Assembly (NCBI GenBank): GCA_015521465.1
Contig: WAOD01000001.1
Span: forward strand, 1-33,203
Source: DHVE2 group archaeon
GTDB taxonomy: Archaea > Thermoplasmatota > Thermoplasmata > Thermoplasmatales > Aciduliprofundaceae
Length of the DNA stretch: 33,203 nt
Reading direction: 5' to 3'
Shown: positions 12,343 to 21,200 of the stretch, in pieces
How positions within the stretch are numbered: the stretch's first letter is position 1
How the letters are laid out: the number at the start of each line of letters is the position of its first letter
Translations under genes and position numbers: made by a program
The notes under the pieces: generated by a model
Database searches by the model: none
Seen by the model: the letters and a program-made list of their open reading frames with translations, nothing else
Told to the model about the DNA's origin: nothing

Positions 12343-14865
12343 CTACACAAACACACCATTAAGATTCATCTTGGACTGAGCAGCTCTCACCGCTTCCTCA
12401 AAATAATCAATATTGACATCTCCGTACTTTGAGAGTTCTCGTATTGCCTCTTTGCCGGCGTGATACACCAATCTGCAATCTTCAATATTCGTACCCAATT
12501 CCGTAGCAGATACAAAATAATCCCTGGCAACAGATACATTACCCTGCGCGGCATAGAGACTGCCAAGAGCAACAAGAACATATCCCTCGCTTTTCTTTAA
12601 ACCAAGACGCCTATATATTGATAGGGAATCTTTCAAATTTTTTTCACCTTCACTGTATTTCTCCCTGAAAACATACCATACTCCAAGCGATTGTAGAGCC
12701 TGTGCCTCCATGTATTTAGAACATATCCTCCCGCTGAGACTCTTTGCCTTTTTAAAGTACTCCTCAGCTCTGCTGTCCATTTTCATATAATACGCATATC
12801 CTATGTTAAGGATAGTTTTGATAAGCCCCACCATATCTCCCTTATTTTCCATTATGTTCTTAGCTTTTTCAGCATAAAACAGAGATTTCTCATAATCCCC
12901 CATGTGCCTATACACAATGGATAAACCGTTGTAAATGTATCCCATCATCCCGTAATCGCCTATCAACTCCACAATATACTTTGCATTCAGGAGATTCTCT
13001 TCGGCACCCTCGTAATTGCAACGCTCTGACATTATATTGCTCAAATAATAATACGCCATAATCAGATCTTTCTTACTCACTGAATAAACATGACGGGAAA
13101 TGACAGAAACAAGATTGCGCTCTGCAACTTCCAGCTCACCTCTTTTTATCAATATTCCAGATAACTTGACTATCACCCTGGAATTGTATCTCAAATCCTC
13201 ACCCTCAGATTCTTTCATTGCAATTTCATATTCTCCTATCCCTTCATCCCACCTACCCTCAACAATATAGGTATCACCGATTATTCCGTGCATAACCCAT
13301 GGCTTTGCATATTCATCAGTACCGTTTCTAAGTATTTCTTGGGCAAGTTTTCTTATCAACCCGGGATTTCTGTAAAGGTATTTCTCATAATTCTCATCTA
13401 AAATTATGCTCGCACGAATGAGTTTTCCAGCGTGTATAAAGTGATATATTGCTTCAATAGTGTTCCCATTATCTTCAAAATAATTTGCAGCTAACTCGTG
13501 GTATTTCTTCATATCCTGAGCATTCATCTCTTCAATAACGTGTTCTTTCACAATGTCATGCAGCTTTACTTTAGAATCTTCAAGCTCCTGGACCAAATTT
13601 TTTGATATCAAAGAATACAAAATATGGTACTCAACACCGCCAACCAAAAGCGCTTTTAGCTTAACTGGCTTATTGAACACGCTTAAAAATTTCAAAGCTT
13701 CCCACTCCTCAGAGGAAACTTCAAAAAGAGAGTCGCTTGAATAAGCATTAAAACCGTGTTGCGCAGAAACGGTCAAAAGCAGTGTATTTCCCCCAAATTT
13801 TCTGTAAAGATTAACTGCATCTTCATATTTCATCCCCCTGTCTTCCAAAAGACGATAAGAGGTCTCCCTGTCCAGCGGTGACAGATGAATTTCCGTAAAG
13901 TTACCCGCGTCCAACAATGTTAAAACAGGAGGAATGCCTGTACCCATAATAACAAACTTGCAGTTATTCAAAATACCCGTATCTATGAAGTTTTTTAAGA
14001 ATTTCAAAACTTCTTTAGAAGCATCTTGCACATCATCAAAAACAAATACAAGATTATTAAGTATACTCATCAAAATTAACATCACACCCTTCAAATTATC
14101 TTCGAAAATTTCAAATCTACCGCGATTGTTAAGGTATCTTTCCAGATGCGGACGCCCCGTGGTGGACAAAAACGAAGAAATAGTATTCAAAAAATCCAGA
14201 ACTCCACCGTAATTTCTTAAACTAACAAAAAATACATCCATCCGGGTTAACCTTTTCTTCACGTAATGAACCATCAGGGAAGTTTTGCCCATTCCTGAAT
14301 TTCCTGTCAAAAACAGTACTTTTTTAGAGCCTCGAAAAAACTCATCGATCGCATTCAGCTCTCTATCCCTTCCATAAAGATTAGAAACAACCAGATTCTC
14401 TTCAAGGTAATGAAAACTGCGGATACGTTTTCTAACCACAGATATTATATCAAGCTTCCTGTTTTTATCAACGTTCAAAGCAGCGGTTTCAAAATCCAGA
14501 CCGAAGCGCTTTGTAATTTCACCAAGGGGTATTTCCACTTCCTTTCCAGGCGAAAGAACCACGTGAATCTTCATATTTTTTAACCTAACTTTTATTTTCT
14601 TTGCCTCTACAATTCCTTTTGGAGTGAGATAATACACATTTCTCCTGTTTTTCAAATTTGCAACGCGTGCCTTTTTGAGTCCTACTATTCCTTCATTCAG
14701 AAGTATTTTCAACTCCCTGGGAACATTGTTTCTACCTATACCTATCCCCTCTGCTATGCCTTCCTGAGTTATTCCATAAGGGGCATTATAATAATTTATA
14801 TCACTTGAGTACGAGTATAGGTGGAGTAGTATACGTTCCCTATTTGACAAATAGTGTCTTACCAT
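12343..14865 (-). CDS. STAND-type ATPase regulator with N-terminal winged helix and C-terminal TPR repeats
   Basis: An 840-residue signal-transduction ATPase. Residues 1-95 form a winged-helix DNA-binding domain (MarR/ArsR-like: GITQEGIAEGIGIGRNNVPR, then the wing NRRNVYYLTPKG). An NTPase domain follows with Walker A TGNSGMGKTS at about 187-196 and Walker B LVFVFDDVQ at 272-280, then a sensor strand FVIMGTGIPP. From about 450 to the end, repeated helical pairs of TPR type appear (YYLSNIMSERCNYEGAEENL, AQALQSLGVWYVFREKYSEG). The layout resembles MalT/AfsR-like regulators, in which ligand binding to the TPR part controls an ATP-driven switch. The gene is divergent from leuC across 91 bp. Two TATA-like elements lie at 14878-14889 and 14890-14901. 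The ligand and targets are unknown. Confidence 0.85.
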   Translation of the reverse strand: MVRHYLSNRERILLHLYSYSSDINYYNAPYGITQEGIAEGIGIGRNNVPRELKILLNEGIVGLKKARVANLKNRRNVYYLTPKGIVEAKKIKVRLKNMKIHVVLSPGKEVEIPLGEITKRFGLDFETAALNVDKNRKLDIISVVRKRIRSFHYLEENLVVSNLYGRDRELNAIDEFFRGSKKVLFLTGNSGMGKTSLMVHYVKKRLTRMDVFFVSLRNYGGVLDFLNTISSFLSTTGRPHLERYLNNRGRFEIFEDNLKGVMLILMSILNNLVFVFDDVQDASKEVLKFLKNFIDTGILNNCKFVIMGTGIPPVLTLLDAGNFTEIHLSPLDRETSYRLLEDRGMKYEDAVNLYRKFGGNTLLLTVSAQHGFNAYSSDSLFEVSSEEWEALKFLSVFNKPVKLKALLVGGVEYHILYSLISKNLVQELEDSKVKLHDIVKEHVIEEMNAQDMKKYHELAANYFEDNGNTIEAIYHFIHAGKLIRASIILDENYEKYLYRNPGLIRKLAQEILRNGTDEYAKPWVMHGIIGDTYIVEGRWDEGIGEYEIAMKESEGEDLRYNSRVIVKLSGILIKRGELEVAERNLVSVISRHVYSVSKKDLIMAYYYLSNIMSERCNYEGAEENLLNAKYIVELIGDYGMMGYIYNGLSIVYRHMGDYEKSLFYAEKAKNIMENKGDMVGLIKTILNIGYAYYMKMDSRAEEYFKKAKSLSGRICSKYMEAQALQSLGVWYVFREKYSEGEKNLKDSLSIYRRLGLKKSEGYVLVALGSLYAAQGNVSVARDYFVSATELGTNIEDCRLVYHAGKEAIRELSKYGDVNIDYFEEAVRAAQSKMNLNGVFV

Positions 14866-14928
14866 AATTGGATAACATATTATAATAGCACCTATTTAAC
14901 TCTTGCGAGTATATACAACCGGAAAAGA

Positions 14929-14937
14929 TTAATTATT
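14929..14937 (+). promoter_or_regulatory. TATA box of the leuC-type gene
   Basis: TTAATTATT is centred 24 nt before ATG 14957, which favours that start over the track start ATG 14936, as the latter would lie almost inside the promoter. Confidence 0.5.
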
Positions 14938-14956
14938 GATAATCACATGCCTTGCT

Positions 14957-16186
14957 ATGCCCACGATAGTAGAGAAAATATTCGAAAAACACACCAGGGA
15001 AAAAGTTGAACCGGGAAAAATAGTGTGGTTGGAGTTAGATGTAATAACCGCAAGAGAATTTGGAGGCCCTAACGTGGTGAAAAACATATTAGATGAATTC
15101 GGAGAACCGAAAGTAGCAAAGAAAGATTCAACATTCTTTACATTTGATTTAAGCGTACCTGCAAAAACGCTCAAGTATGCCCTTGCTCAGGACAGGTGCA
15201 GAAAATTCGCCAAGGAAGCAGGCATAAAGGTATTTGATGTTAACGGGGGAATAGGAACCCACGTGTTAATAGACCAAGGGGTTGTGAAACCAGGAATTAC
15301 AGCAGTAGGTACTGATTCACATTACAACATACTGGGCGCTGTGGGCGCTTTTGGCCAAGGTATGGGCGACAAAGACATAGCCTTTGCTTTCGTTACTGGA
15401 AAAACGTGGTTTGAAGTGCCAGAAACAATGAAAGTTACAGTGGAGGGAAAGTACAAGTGGCCCACCGTTGCAAGGGACTTAACCTTTGCGGTCATGAGAG
15501 AACTGGGACCGAGCGGTGCGCTTGGGAAGGCAATAGAATACGAGGGAAATGCAATTAGTGACCTCTCAATAGATGGAAGAATTACCCTTGCATCTCAAAC
15601 CACAGAAATGGGCGGGATAATAGGATTCCCACCAATGGACAGCACCCTTGTTAAGTTTTACAAAGACAGAGGCGTGGATTTCAAGCCAATAACCGCAGAC
15701 AAAGATGCTGAATACGTTGAGAAAATAAACATTAATGTTGATAACTTAGAACCACTGATGGCAGCACCACCAAATCCTTGCAATGTAAAACCCGTGAGCG
15801 AGTATGATGGATTGGAAATTGATGGCGCGTTCATAGGCTCATGCACAAACGGGCGGTACGAAGATCTGGTGGCTGCTGCAAAGGTGTTGAAAGGTAAAAA
15901 GGTAAAAGTGCCGCTCACAATCACACCTACGACCCGGGAAGTATGGAAGAGAATAATAGCTGAGGGAATATGGGAAATATTCGCCGAGGCGGGAGCAGTA
16001 CTTACAAACCCCGGATGCGGCGGTTGCGCCGAGGGCATGCCCGGATTAATTGGAGAGGAAACATATCTGAGCACAACAAACAGGAATTACCCTGGAAAAC
16101 AAGGTCCTGGCAAGCTGTACCTTGTATCACCCGTGGTGGCGGCAGCTAGTGCTATAGAAGGAAAAGTAACGGTGCCGAAGGCATAA
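14957..16186 (+). CDS. leuC: Aconitase-family dehydratase large subunit (3-isopropylmalate dehydratase/homoaconitase type)
   Basis: The 409-residue protein is the large subunit of an archaeal two-subunit hydro-lyase. It isomerises 2-isopropylmalate to 3-isopropylmalate (leucine pathway) or a homologous tricarboxylate. Family signatures are GTDSHYNILGAVGAFGQGMG, the [4Fe-4S] ligand in GSCTNGR, and the paired Cys in NPGCGGCAEGMPG. Length fits the archaeal LeuC/HacA group (about 410-425). The start is ATG 14957, giving MPTIVEKIFEKHT, 24 nt after the TATA box. The small subunit (leuD), usually adjacent, is not in the window. Substrate choice between isopropylmalate, homoaconitate and methyl-malate analogues is mostly set by that missing subunit, so the symbol is provisional. 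Confidence 0.85.
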   Translation: MPTIVEKIFEKHTREKVEPGKIVWLELDVITAREFGGPNVVKNILDEFGEPKVAKKDSTFFTFDLSVPAKTLKYALAQDRCRKFAKEAGIKVFDVNGGIGTHVLIDQGVVKPGITAVGTDSHYNILGAVGAFGQGMGDKDIAFAFVTGKTWFEVPETMKVTVEGKYKWPTVARDLTFAVMRELGPSGALGKAIEYEGNAISDLSIDGRITLASQTTEMGGIIGFPPMDSTLVKFYKDRGVDFKPITADKDAEYVEKININVDNLEPLMAAPPNPCNVKPVSEYDGLEIDGAFIGSCTNGRYEDLVAAAKVLKGKKVKVPLTITPTTREVWKRIIAEGIWEIFAEAGAVLTNPGCGGCAEGMPGLIGEETYLSTTNRNYPGKQGPGKLYLVSPVVAAASAIEGKVTVPKA

Positions 16187-16189
16187 TAA

Positions 16190-16211
16190 CTTCTTTTCAT
16201 TTTATTTATTG
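16190..16211 (+). terminator. T-rich terminator after leuC
   Basis: The segment CTTCTTTTCATTTTATTTATT begins 4 nt after the leuC stop and lies in the 62-bp gap to the convergent trm1 stop. No hairpin is apparent; oligo-T tracts are the usual archaeal signal. Confidence 0.4.
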
Positions 16212-16248
16212 CTCATTACTTCTTTAAACTTCTACCAAAAGTGCCCCT

Positions 16249-17241
16249 TTATATAGATAATAACACATCCCTTAAAGCATTCATATTTGCATTAGTCTTT
16301 ATGCCCTGCTGCGAGAAATGAGTGCGGTAAGCTTCATAACCCATATCTCTCAAAGAGGTTATTATACATGATAGGGGCGGCTGAGGGATTTTCAGGGAGG
16401 AACACAATTTAGGAATTTCATAGCAAAGGAAAAATTTCTCGTTTTTCCACAGAGAAAGCATCTTCTCAAATTCTAACTTGGATGGAATTTCAGGTACAGT
16501 GGCAGCACGCAAAAAATCAAAATCGTGAAGCTCTCCAATCCATAAAGGACCCCCTATTTCTGTAATTTTAACATCATTCAAGGTTTTTTTAGCGGCAGAC
16601 GAGCCTCGAATTATTTTAACGTAAACCCTATAGGCATGTTTTCTCCAGAAGCTTAATATTGGTTTAATTCCCAAATCAAACCGTGCAGCCATGCGCGCCA
16701 TGTACCCGAGGAGAACGCGGATACCAATTTCATGTAAGCACTCATTTCCATCAATCTTGGCAAGGTACCTTCTCACTATCCTTCCATTTCTTCCAGAGAG
16801 AGTTGCAGTATCTGTGGCACTAACTCCAAGGTACCTGGCGCTTTGCAGGGCAATGTCCAAAAAAGGCACGGGAGAGCCAAAAGGGTCTATGTCCACGTAA
16901 TCAAATCGCTCTTCAGCAAGTAACGAATTCGCATTTCTGTTGGTTACCCTTGCATTAACCCTGTTCAAGAGCAGGTTTTTGCGAATTAACTCCACGGCAC
17001 GAGAATCTACATCGTTTATTGTAACATCAATTCCCACCTCTTTTATTATGCGTATGCCCCTCACACCCGTGGCTCCAAGAGCATCCGCTGCATTTCTCAC
17101 TCGCAAATTGCTAAGAACAAATATGCTTGAATCTCTATTGAACACCATCTCCCTGTTATAAAAAACACCCTGTATCTTTCCAGGGCCTCGCTCGTTAACA
17201 TGCTCAACGTAAATCCTTGCACTACCCTCTTCAACTATCAA
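16249..17241 (-). CDS. trm1: tRNA (guanine26-N2)-dimethyltransferase Trm1, short form
   Basis: This is the S-adenosylmethionine-dependent enzyme that makes N2,N2-dimethylguanosine at tRNA position 26. Visible motifs: an N-terminal substrate region with VFYNREMVFNRD, SAM motif ALGATGVRGIR, acidic NDVD, and the catalytic-region motif YVDIDPFGSPVPFLD. The GGPLWIGELHD segment near residue 233 is typical of the C-terminal domain. At 330 residues it is shorter than most archaeal Trm1 proteins (about 375-390). The CxxC pairs that usually precede GPLWIG are absent, so the small zinc module appears lost. TTG is the likely start, overlapping the THEP1 stop by 4 nt, with GGGGAG as SD. It is the last gene of the mptD-THEP1-trm1 operon. 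Confidence 0.9.
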   Translation of the reverse strand: MIVEEGSARIYVEHVNERGPGKIQGVFYNREMVFNRDSSIFVLSNLRVRNAADALGATGVRGIRIIKEVGIDVTINDVDSRAVELIRKNLLLNRVNARVTNRNANSLLAEERFDYVDIDPFGSPVPFLDIALQSARYLGVSATDTATLSGRNGRIVRRYLAKIDGNECLHEIGIRVLLGYMARMAARFDLGIKPILSFWRKHAYRVYVKIIRGSSAAKKTLNDVKITEIGGPLWIGELHDFDFLRAATVPEIPSKLEFEKMLSLWKNEKFFLCYEIPKLCSSLKIPQPPLSCIITSLRDMGYEAYRTHFSQQGIKTNANMNALRDVLLSI

Positions 17242-17777
17242 AGCTGCTCCCCTTTTATTAACTTAACCATTTTAAAAGGCAAGAGATTCCTGTTCAGCGG
17301 AGTTACTTCTAACATTCTCATATCATCCCTGCGGCGTATTTCCTGAAGAAGTGGATTACGGGATTTTTTGTGAAGAGTAATGATCATGTGCTTGTCCATA
17401 TCCAATATTTCCCTGACAACAGACACAAATCTCTTACTTACAACTTCCATCTTGCCAACTTCGTCCACTATGATTATATCAGCAGTGTTTATAGCATCTT
17501 CCAATGCCTTGACACCAACACGATCCAGAACATCCACATTTATGCCATAAGGGCCAACTTTATAGCGAGATTCAAAATCTTTATGCGCAAAAATCTCCTT
17601 GTTTTTGGTTGCCCAGTCCATAACATAAAATCCAACTCTCCTGTTTCCTTCCTTGAGCTCCTCAGTAATCATGCCCCCTACCTTGAATCCTTCCTCTTCA
17701 AGCATCTGAACCGTTCTAATAAGCGTTGTTGTCTTTCCCACGCCGGGAAGCCCACTTAAACCGATTTTTACGTACAT
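17238..17777 (-). CDS. THEP1-family nucleoside-triphosphatase
   Basis: A P-loop NTPase of the THEP1 (DUF265) family, which hydrolyses ATP/GTP to diphosphates with broad base specificity in vitro; the cellular role is not settled. The sequence opens MYVKIGLSGLPGVGKTTTLI with the Walker A motif at about 10-18. It continues with GGMITEELKEGNRRVGFYV and has Walker B DIIIVDEVGKME. Length, about 179 residues, is normal. Start: ATG 17777 gives the family's usual N-terminus. GTG 17783, which lies closer to the SD AAGGAG, would add two residues and overlap the mptD stop. Both neighbours overlap or nearly touch it, so the three genes form one operon joining pterin synthesis and tRNA modification. Confidence 0.88.
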   Translation of the reverse strand: MYVKIGLSGLPGVGKTTTLIRTVQMLEEEGFKVGGMITEELKEGNRRVGFYVMDWATKNKEIFAHKDFESRYKVGPYGINVDVLDRVGVKALEDAINTADIIIVDEVGKMEVVSKRFVSVVREILDMDKHMIITLHKKSRNPLLQEIRRRDDMRMLEVTPLNRNLLPFKMVKLIKGEQL

Positions 17778-17779
17778 AC

Positions 17780-18172
17780 TCACACACTCCTTATATCCTT
17801 TACATACATGAGAGGGTAATCGAGCTCTTCCACATATTCAAGCTTGCATACTGCTATTTTATCATCATACTGCACTTCAAGCTCAATATTCAGCATTTTT
17901 CCTTCAAGGGTGAGGTAATCATAAGTTCCCTGCTTATTATTAAGCCCTTTTCTATCAATATGCACCTTTACACTTTTCACAAAGGGCTGAACTTTCATGC
18001 TTTCTTCTATGGCTTTTTCCAAGTGTTCCACATTTTCCATGCTCACGGGAGCACCTACAAACTGGTGATACGCAGCGCCTAATTTTATTCCTGCTTCAAA
18101 TACCGCACGCTCGCTGGAACTGCAATGGAAATACATTCTCGCACTGTCCTTTTCGTTTACCTTGGTGAGCAT
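17780..18172 (-). CDS. mptD: Archaeal-type dihydroneopterin aldolase (MptD family)
   Basis: The product matches the archaeal dihydroneopterin aldolase family (MJ1585 type). That enzyme converts 7,8-dihydroneopterin to 6-hydroxymethyl-7,8-dihydropterin on the way to methanopterin or folate. The main signature is SERAVFEAGIKLGAAYHQFV near residues 20-40, followed by AIEESMKVQPFVKSVKV. From ATG 18172 it has 130 residues, close to the family size. A minus-strand TATA-like AATATAATA (about 18199-18207) is about 29 nt before ATG 18172, so it is likely leaderless; the TTG at 18190 in the track is rejected. It is the first gene of the mptD-THEP1-trm1 operon. Family match is from memory of the motif, without a database search. 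Confidence 0.75.
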   Translation of the reverse strand: MLTKVNEKDSARMYFHCSSSERAVFEAGIKLGAAYHQFVGAPVSMENVEHLEKAIEESMKVQPFVKSVKVHIDRKGLNNKQGTYDYLTLEGKMLNIELEVQYDDKIAVCKLEYVEELDYPLMYVKDIRSV

Positions 18173-18237
18173 TAGACATGGGAATGGCAAACAAAGATAT
18201 TATATTTTCCAGAATTAAAAGAGATAAAAATTGGGAA

Positions 18238-21200
18238 CTATGTCCAGATATACGCATTGGGTATCTCCTCAGAGTAGCTCTCACCAAATATGAACACATC
18301 GTCTATGAACACACCATGAGGGTCATTTGGATAATTAGGATCCCACGTCTCAGAAGATGTGGCATTTGTCACCACTCTGAATCTAAGCAGTATCGTCTGA
18401 CCTGCCCAGCCACTTAAGTCGCAATTAATTCTCTTCAGAGTATCCGCTGCAACCCAACCATACGAGTTGGTTTCTCCATTGTCAAGAGTGCCTGCATAGT
18501 CACCATGTCCGCTAGAACCCCAGCCTATGCGAACACCGTACGTTATTGATTTCCAAGAGAGACCATTGTCGCTGCTAACTTCAACGCGAACTGTTGCAGG
18601 TGGGAGCCCTGCCTTTGGATTAAGATTGAATCTTATCCAGAATTCCAGAGTTGCATTCCTTGCGGATGTTAAATCAATCTGCTTAGTCTCCAGTGCAGAA
18701 TCAACACCCATCGGCAAATTACCAGAAGAATCCTCGTAAACCCATGCGTAATTTCCAGAATGCGCACCAACAGGATCACCAGCAGCTGTAAGGTTCGTTA
18801 ATCTCCACAGATCATGGGAGGAATCAGAGGTTACCTGCACTTTAACATCATCTATGTACCAGCCCATCTCCGGGTGCCAACCACCGCCAACCGTTAGTCC
18901 ACCGTACTGGGCAAGCACAAAGTAAATACGTATTGCCTTGAATCCACTTATATACTGTGTGAGGTCTGCTTTGACAAACTGCCAGTCAAAAGTGCCACCG
19001 CCACTGCGACCGTTGAAACCCCAGTACGGAAGATTTCCAAATCTATCTTTCCAGAAAGCCCCTTTGGTTTGCACTGCACTGAACAACATATTCCCTGTAT
19101 ATGGCTGTTCAGGCTTCACGTAAGCAAGGTAACTTGCTCCCCAGTTGTAATTCGTTCCATCCGTTGAACCTAATATTTCTATGAACGCACCGTTTGTGCC
19201 TTCTGTCATCCAATATTTTGTCCAGAATGTAAGAATAACCGAAGAAGCACCGCTTACTGGAATTGATGGAGTAACCAGCCATCTGAAGGTCACATTTGTC
19301 CATATATGATCAGTATATCCAGATGGGGGTTCAGCCACGGATTGCGGAGTATAATCCGCAACAGTCATAACGATTACATCATCAACTTTAGTTGTAGATG
19401 ACTGTTTATTTATTATTTTCAAATAAAACGGTTTACTACCATCAACATATGAGAGGGGTATAACATATTTGTGATATTCCCAACCGTCAGTTGAAACTGT
19501 CGTTATAGTGTGCCATGTGGAGCCATCTGGACTTACTTCTATCCTAACTTCTCCATCAATAGCCAAACTTATCTCGTATTCATCTAAGCTGTAAGATCCC
19601 GGCAATGTAGAAAGATAGTTGTCCGGGTTAATCTGAGTTTCAAGATAAGCATTCCTGTAGGAAGTACTTACATAGTACCAATCTCCTGTGGTATAACTCC
19701 AGTAAGTATGGTGGCTCCACTTTCCGTATCCTACTGCTGTCCAGTTTGCAGTTCTGAAACCGTCTGAAAATACAACAAAAGGCACATTAGATACAGTATC
19801 TGAGGCTCTAATCCCCCCCGTACTTTCAACAACTATACTCCTAACAAACATCTCAAACAATCCTTCTAATTTTGCAGCATCCGACTCGACCACACCATAA
19901 TGAATATGTCCTGTGGAAGTTGCTGAGATGGCATGCATTCTTCCGTCGGGTGTATTTCCGATAGATACAGTAAACACATCGTATGGTATGCCAAGCATAC
20001 CGTTTCCGTCTTTAAACCACTGTATAATTCCAGCCTCTTTTTCATCCAAACCGGTACTTGGAGCATAAGTCTCATCCACATTATCACTATTACTCGCACC
20101 ATCTGTCAATACAATAAGAGCCCCAATATCATTTGTGCCCACATTATTCTTTAATGCCTCAATGGCCACTGCCACAGTATCAAACAAAGGAGTATATATG
20201 CCACTCTTACAAGGAATATCCTCAATAGTTTGATTGATTTCGGATTTCCCATCCTTAGTAGCACTGGTGAATTTCAGATACTCTTTCGGATGAGTAGTAC
20301 CTTGGCCCGTACCTGTAAACGAAAATATTGCCACTTTGTCCATTCCTGATAACATACCCACTGCAGCCTCAGCTGCCTTCTGAGCGTGATACCACCTTGT
20401 CTGCCTATCCGAAGTATCTGTAGCCAACATACTACCTGAATTGTCCAGAACTATAGCAAGATAAATAGGCTTTCTCTGTCCCTGCGTAACCGGAGTTTCG
20501 GGAAGCCAAAAAGCAGATGGAGATGTATGCGCCGCATTGTGAGTCCAAACACTCACATTTTGGTCATTGGTTAGGAAGACATTTTCACCCGGAGTAAAAT
20601 CACTACCACCATATCCATGATAATTTCCATCAGAATCATACACACCAATTCCGCTGTAACTCCAGTCCCAGTCGCCGGCGACGTTTGTGCTGACATCCTT
20701 TCTCGCGAGGAAATCTAACGGCGTTTCTCCATTAATGTTTACCAGCGTTGCCTCATGCTCCCAGTTCCCATCTCCGTGCTCCATGTTGTCCCAGAAATAC
20801 CACACCGTTACCGTCTTTATCGCCTCGTTGTTGAACTCCAGTATCTCTCCAAATCCCTTCGCGGTTATCTCACTCACCTGATTCAGCGGGTCCACCACCA
20901 CCCTGAGGTGCCTCGCCTGCGACGCAAACATCGGTGTCCATATCACTTCTACCTCTGTCTCGTTATCTCCCGCAACGTACACACTCTTCGTCGCTATCCA
21001 CTCGTAGTCGTCGTAGAATCTCACCACCGCGCTCACTCCTGTGGAGCCGTAATTGTGTACCGTCGCCTGCAGCATGTACGAGTGCCCCACTATTACCTGC
21101 GGCAGTTCACTGCTTATCTTTATCTCCGGTTCGTACACCGCCAGCTCCGGCCGGTACTCCAACTGCCCGAACCACTTTAACGTGTGAAACAGTAACTGCG

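Noticed and set aside
16926-16937. Third copy of the ATTCGCATTT operator motif
   Set aside because: It lies inside the trm1 coding region, matches only the first part and has no TATA box next to it; chance is the simplest explanation.
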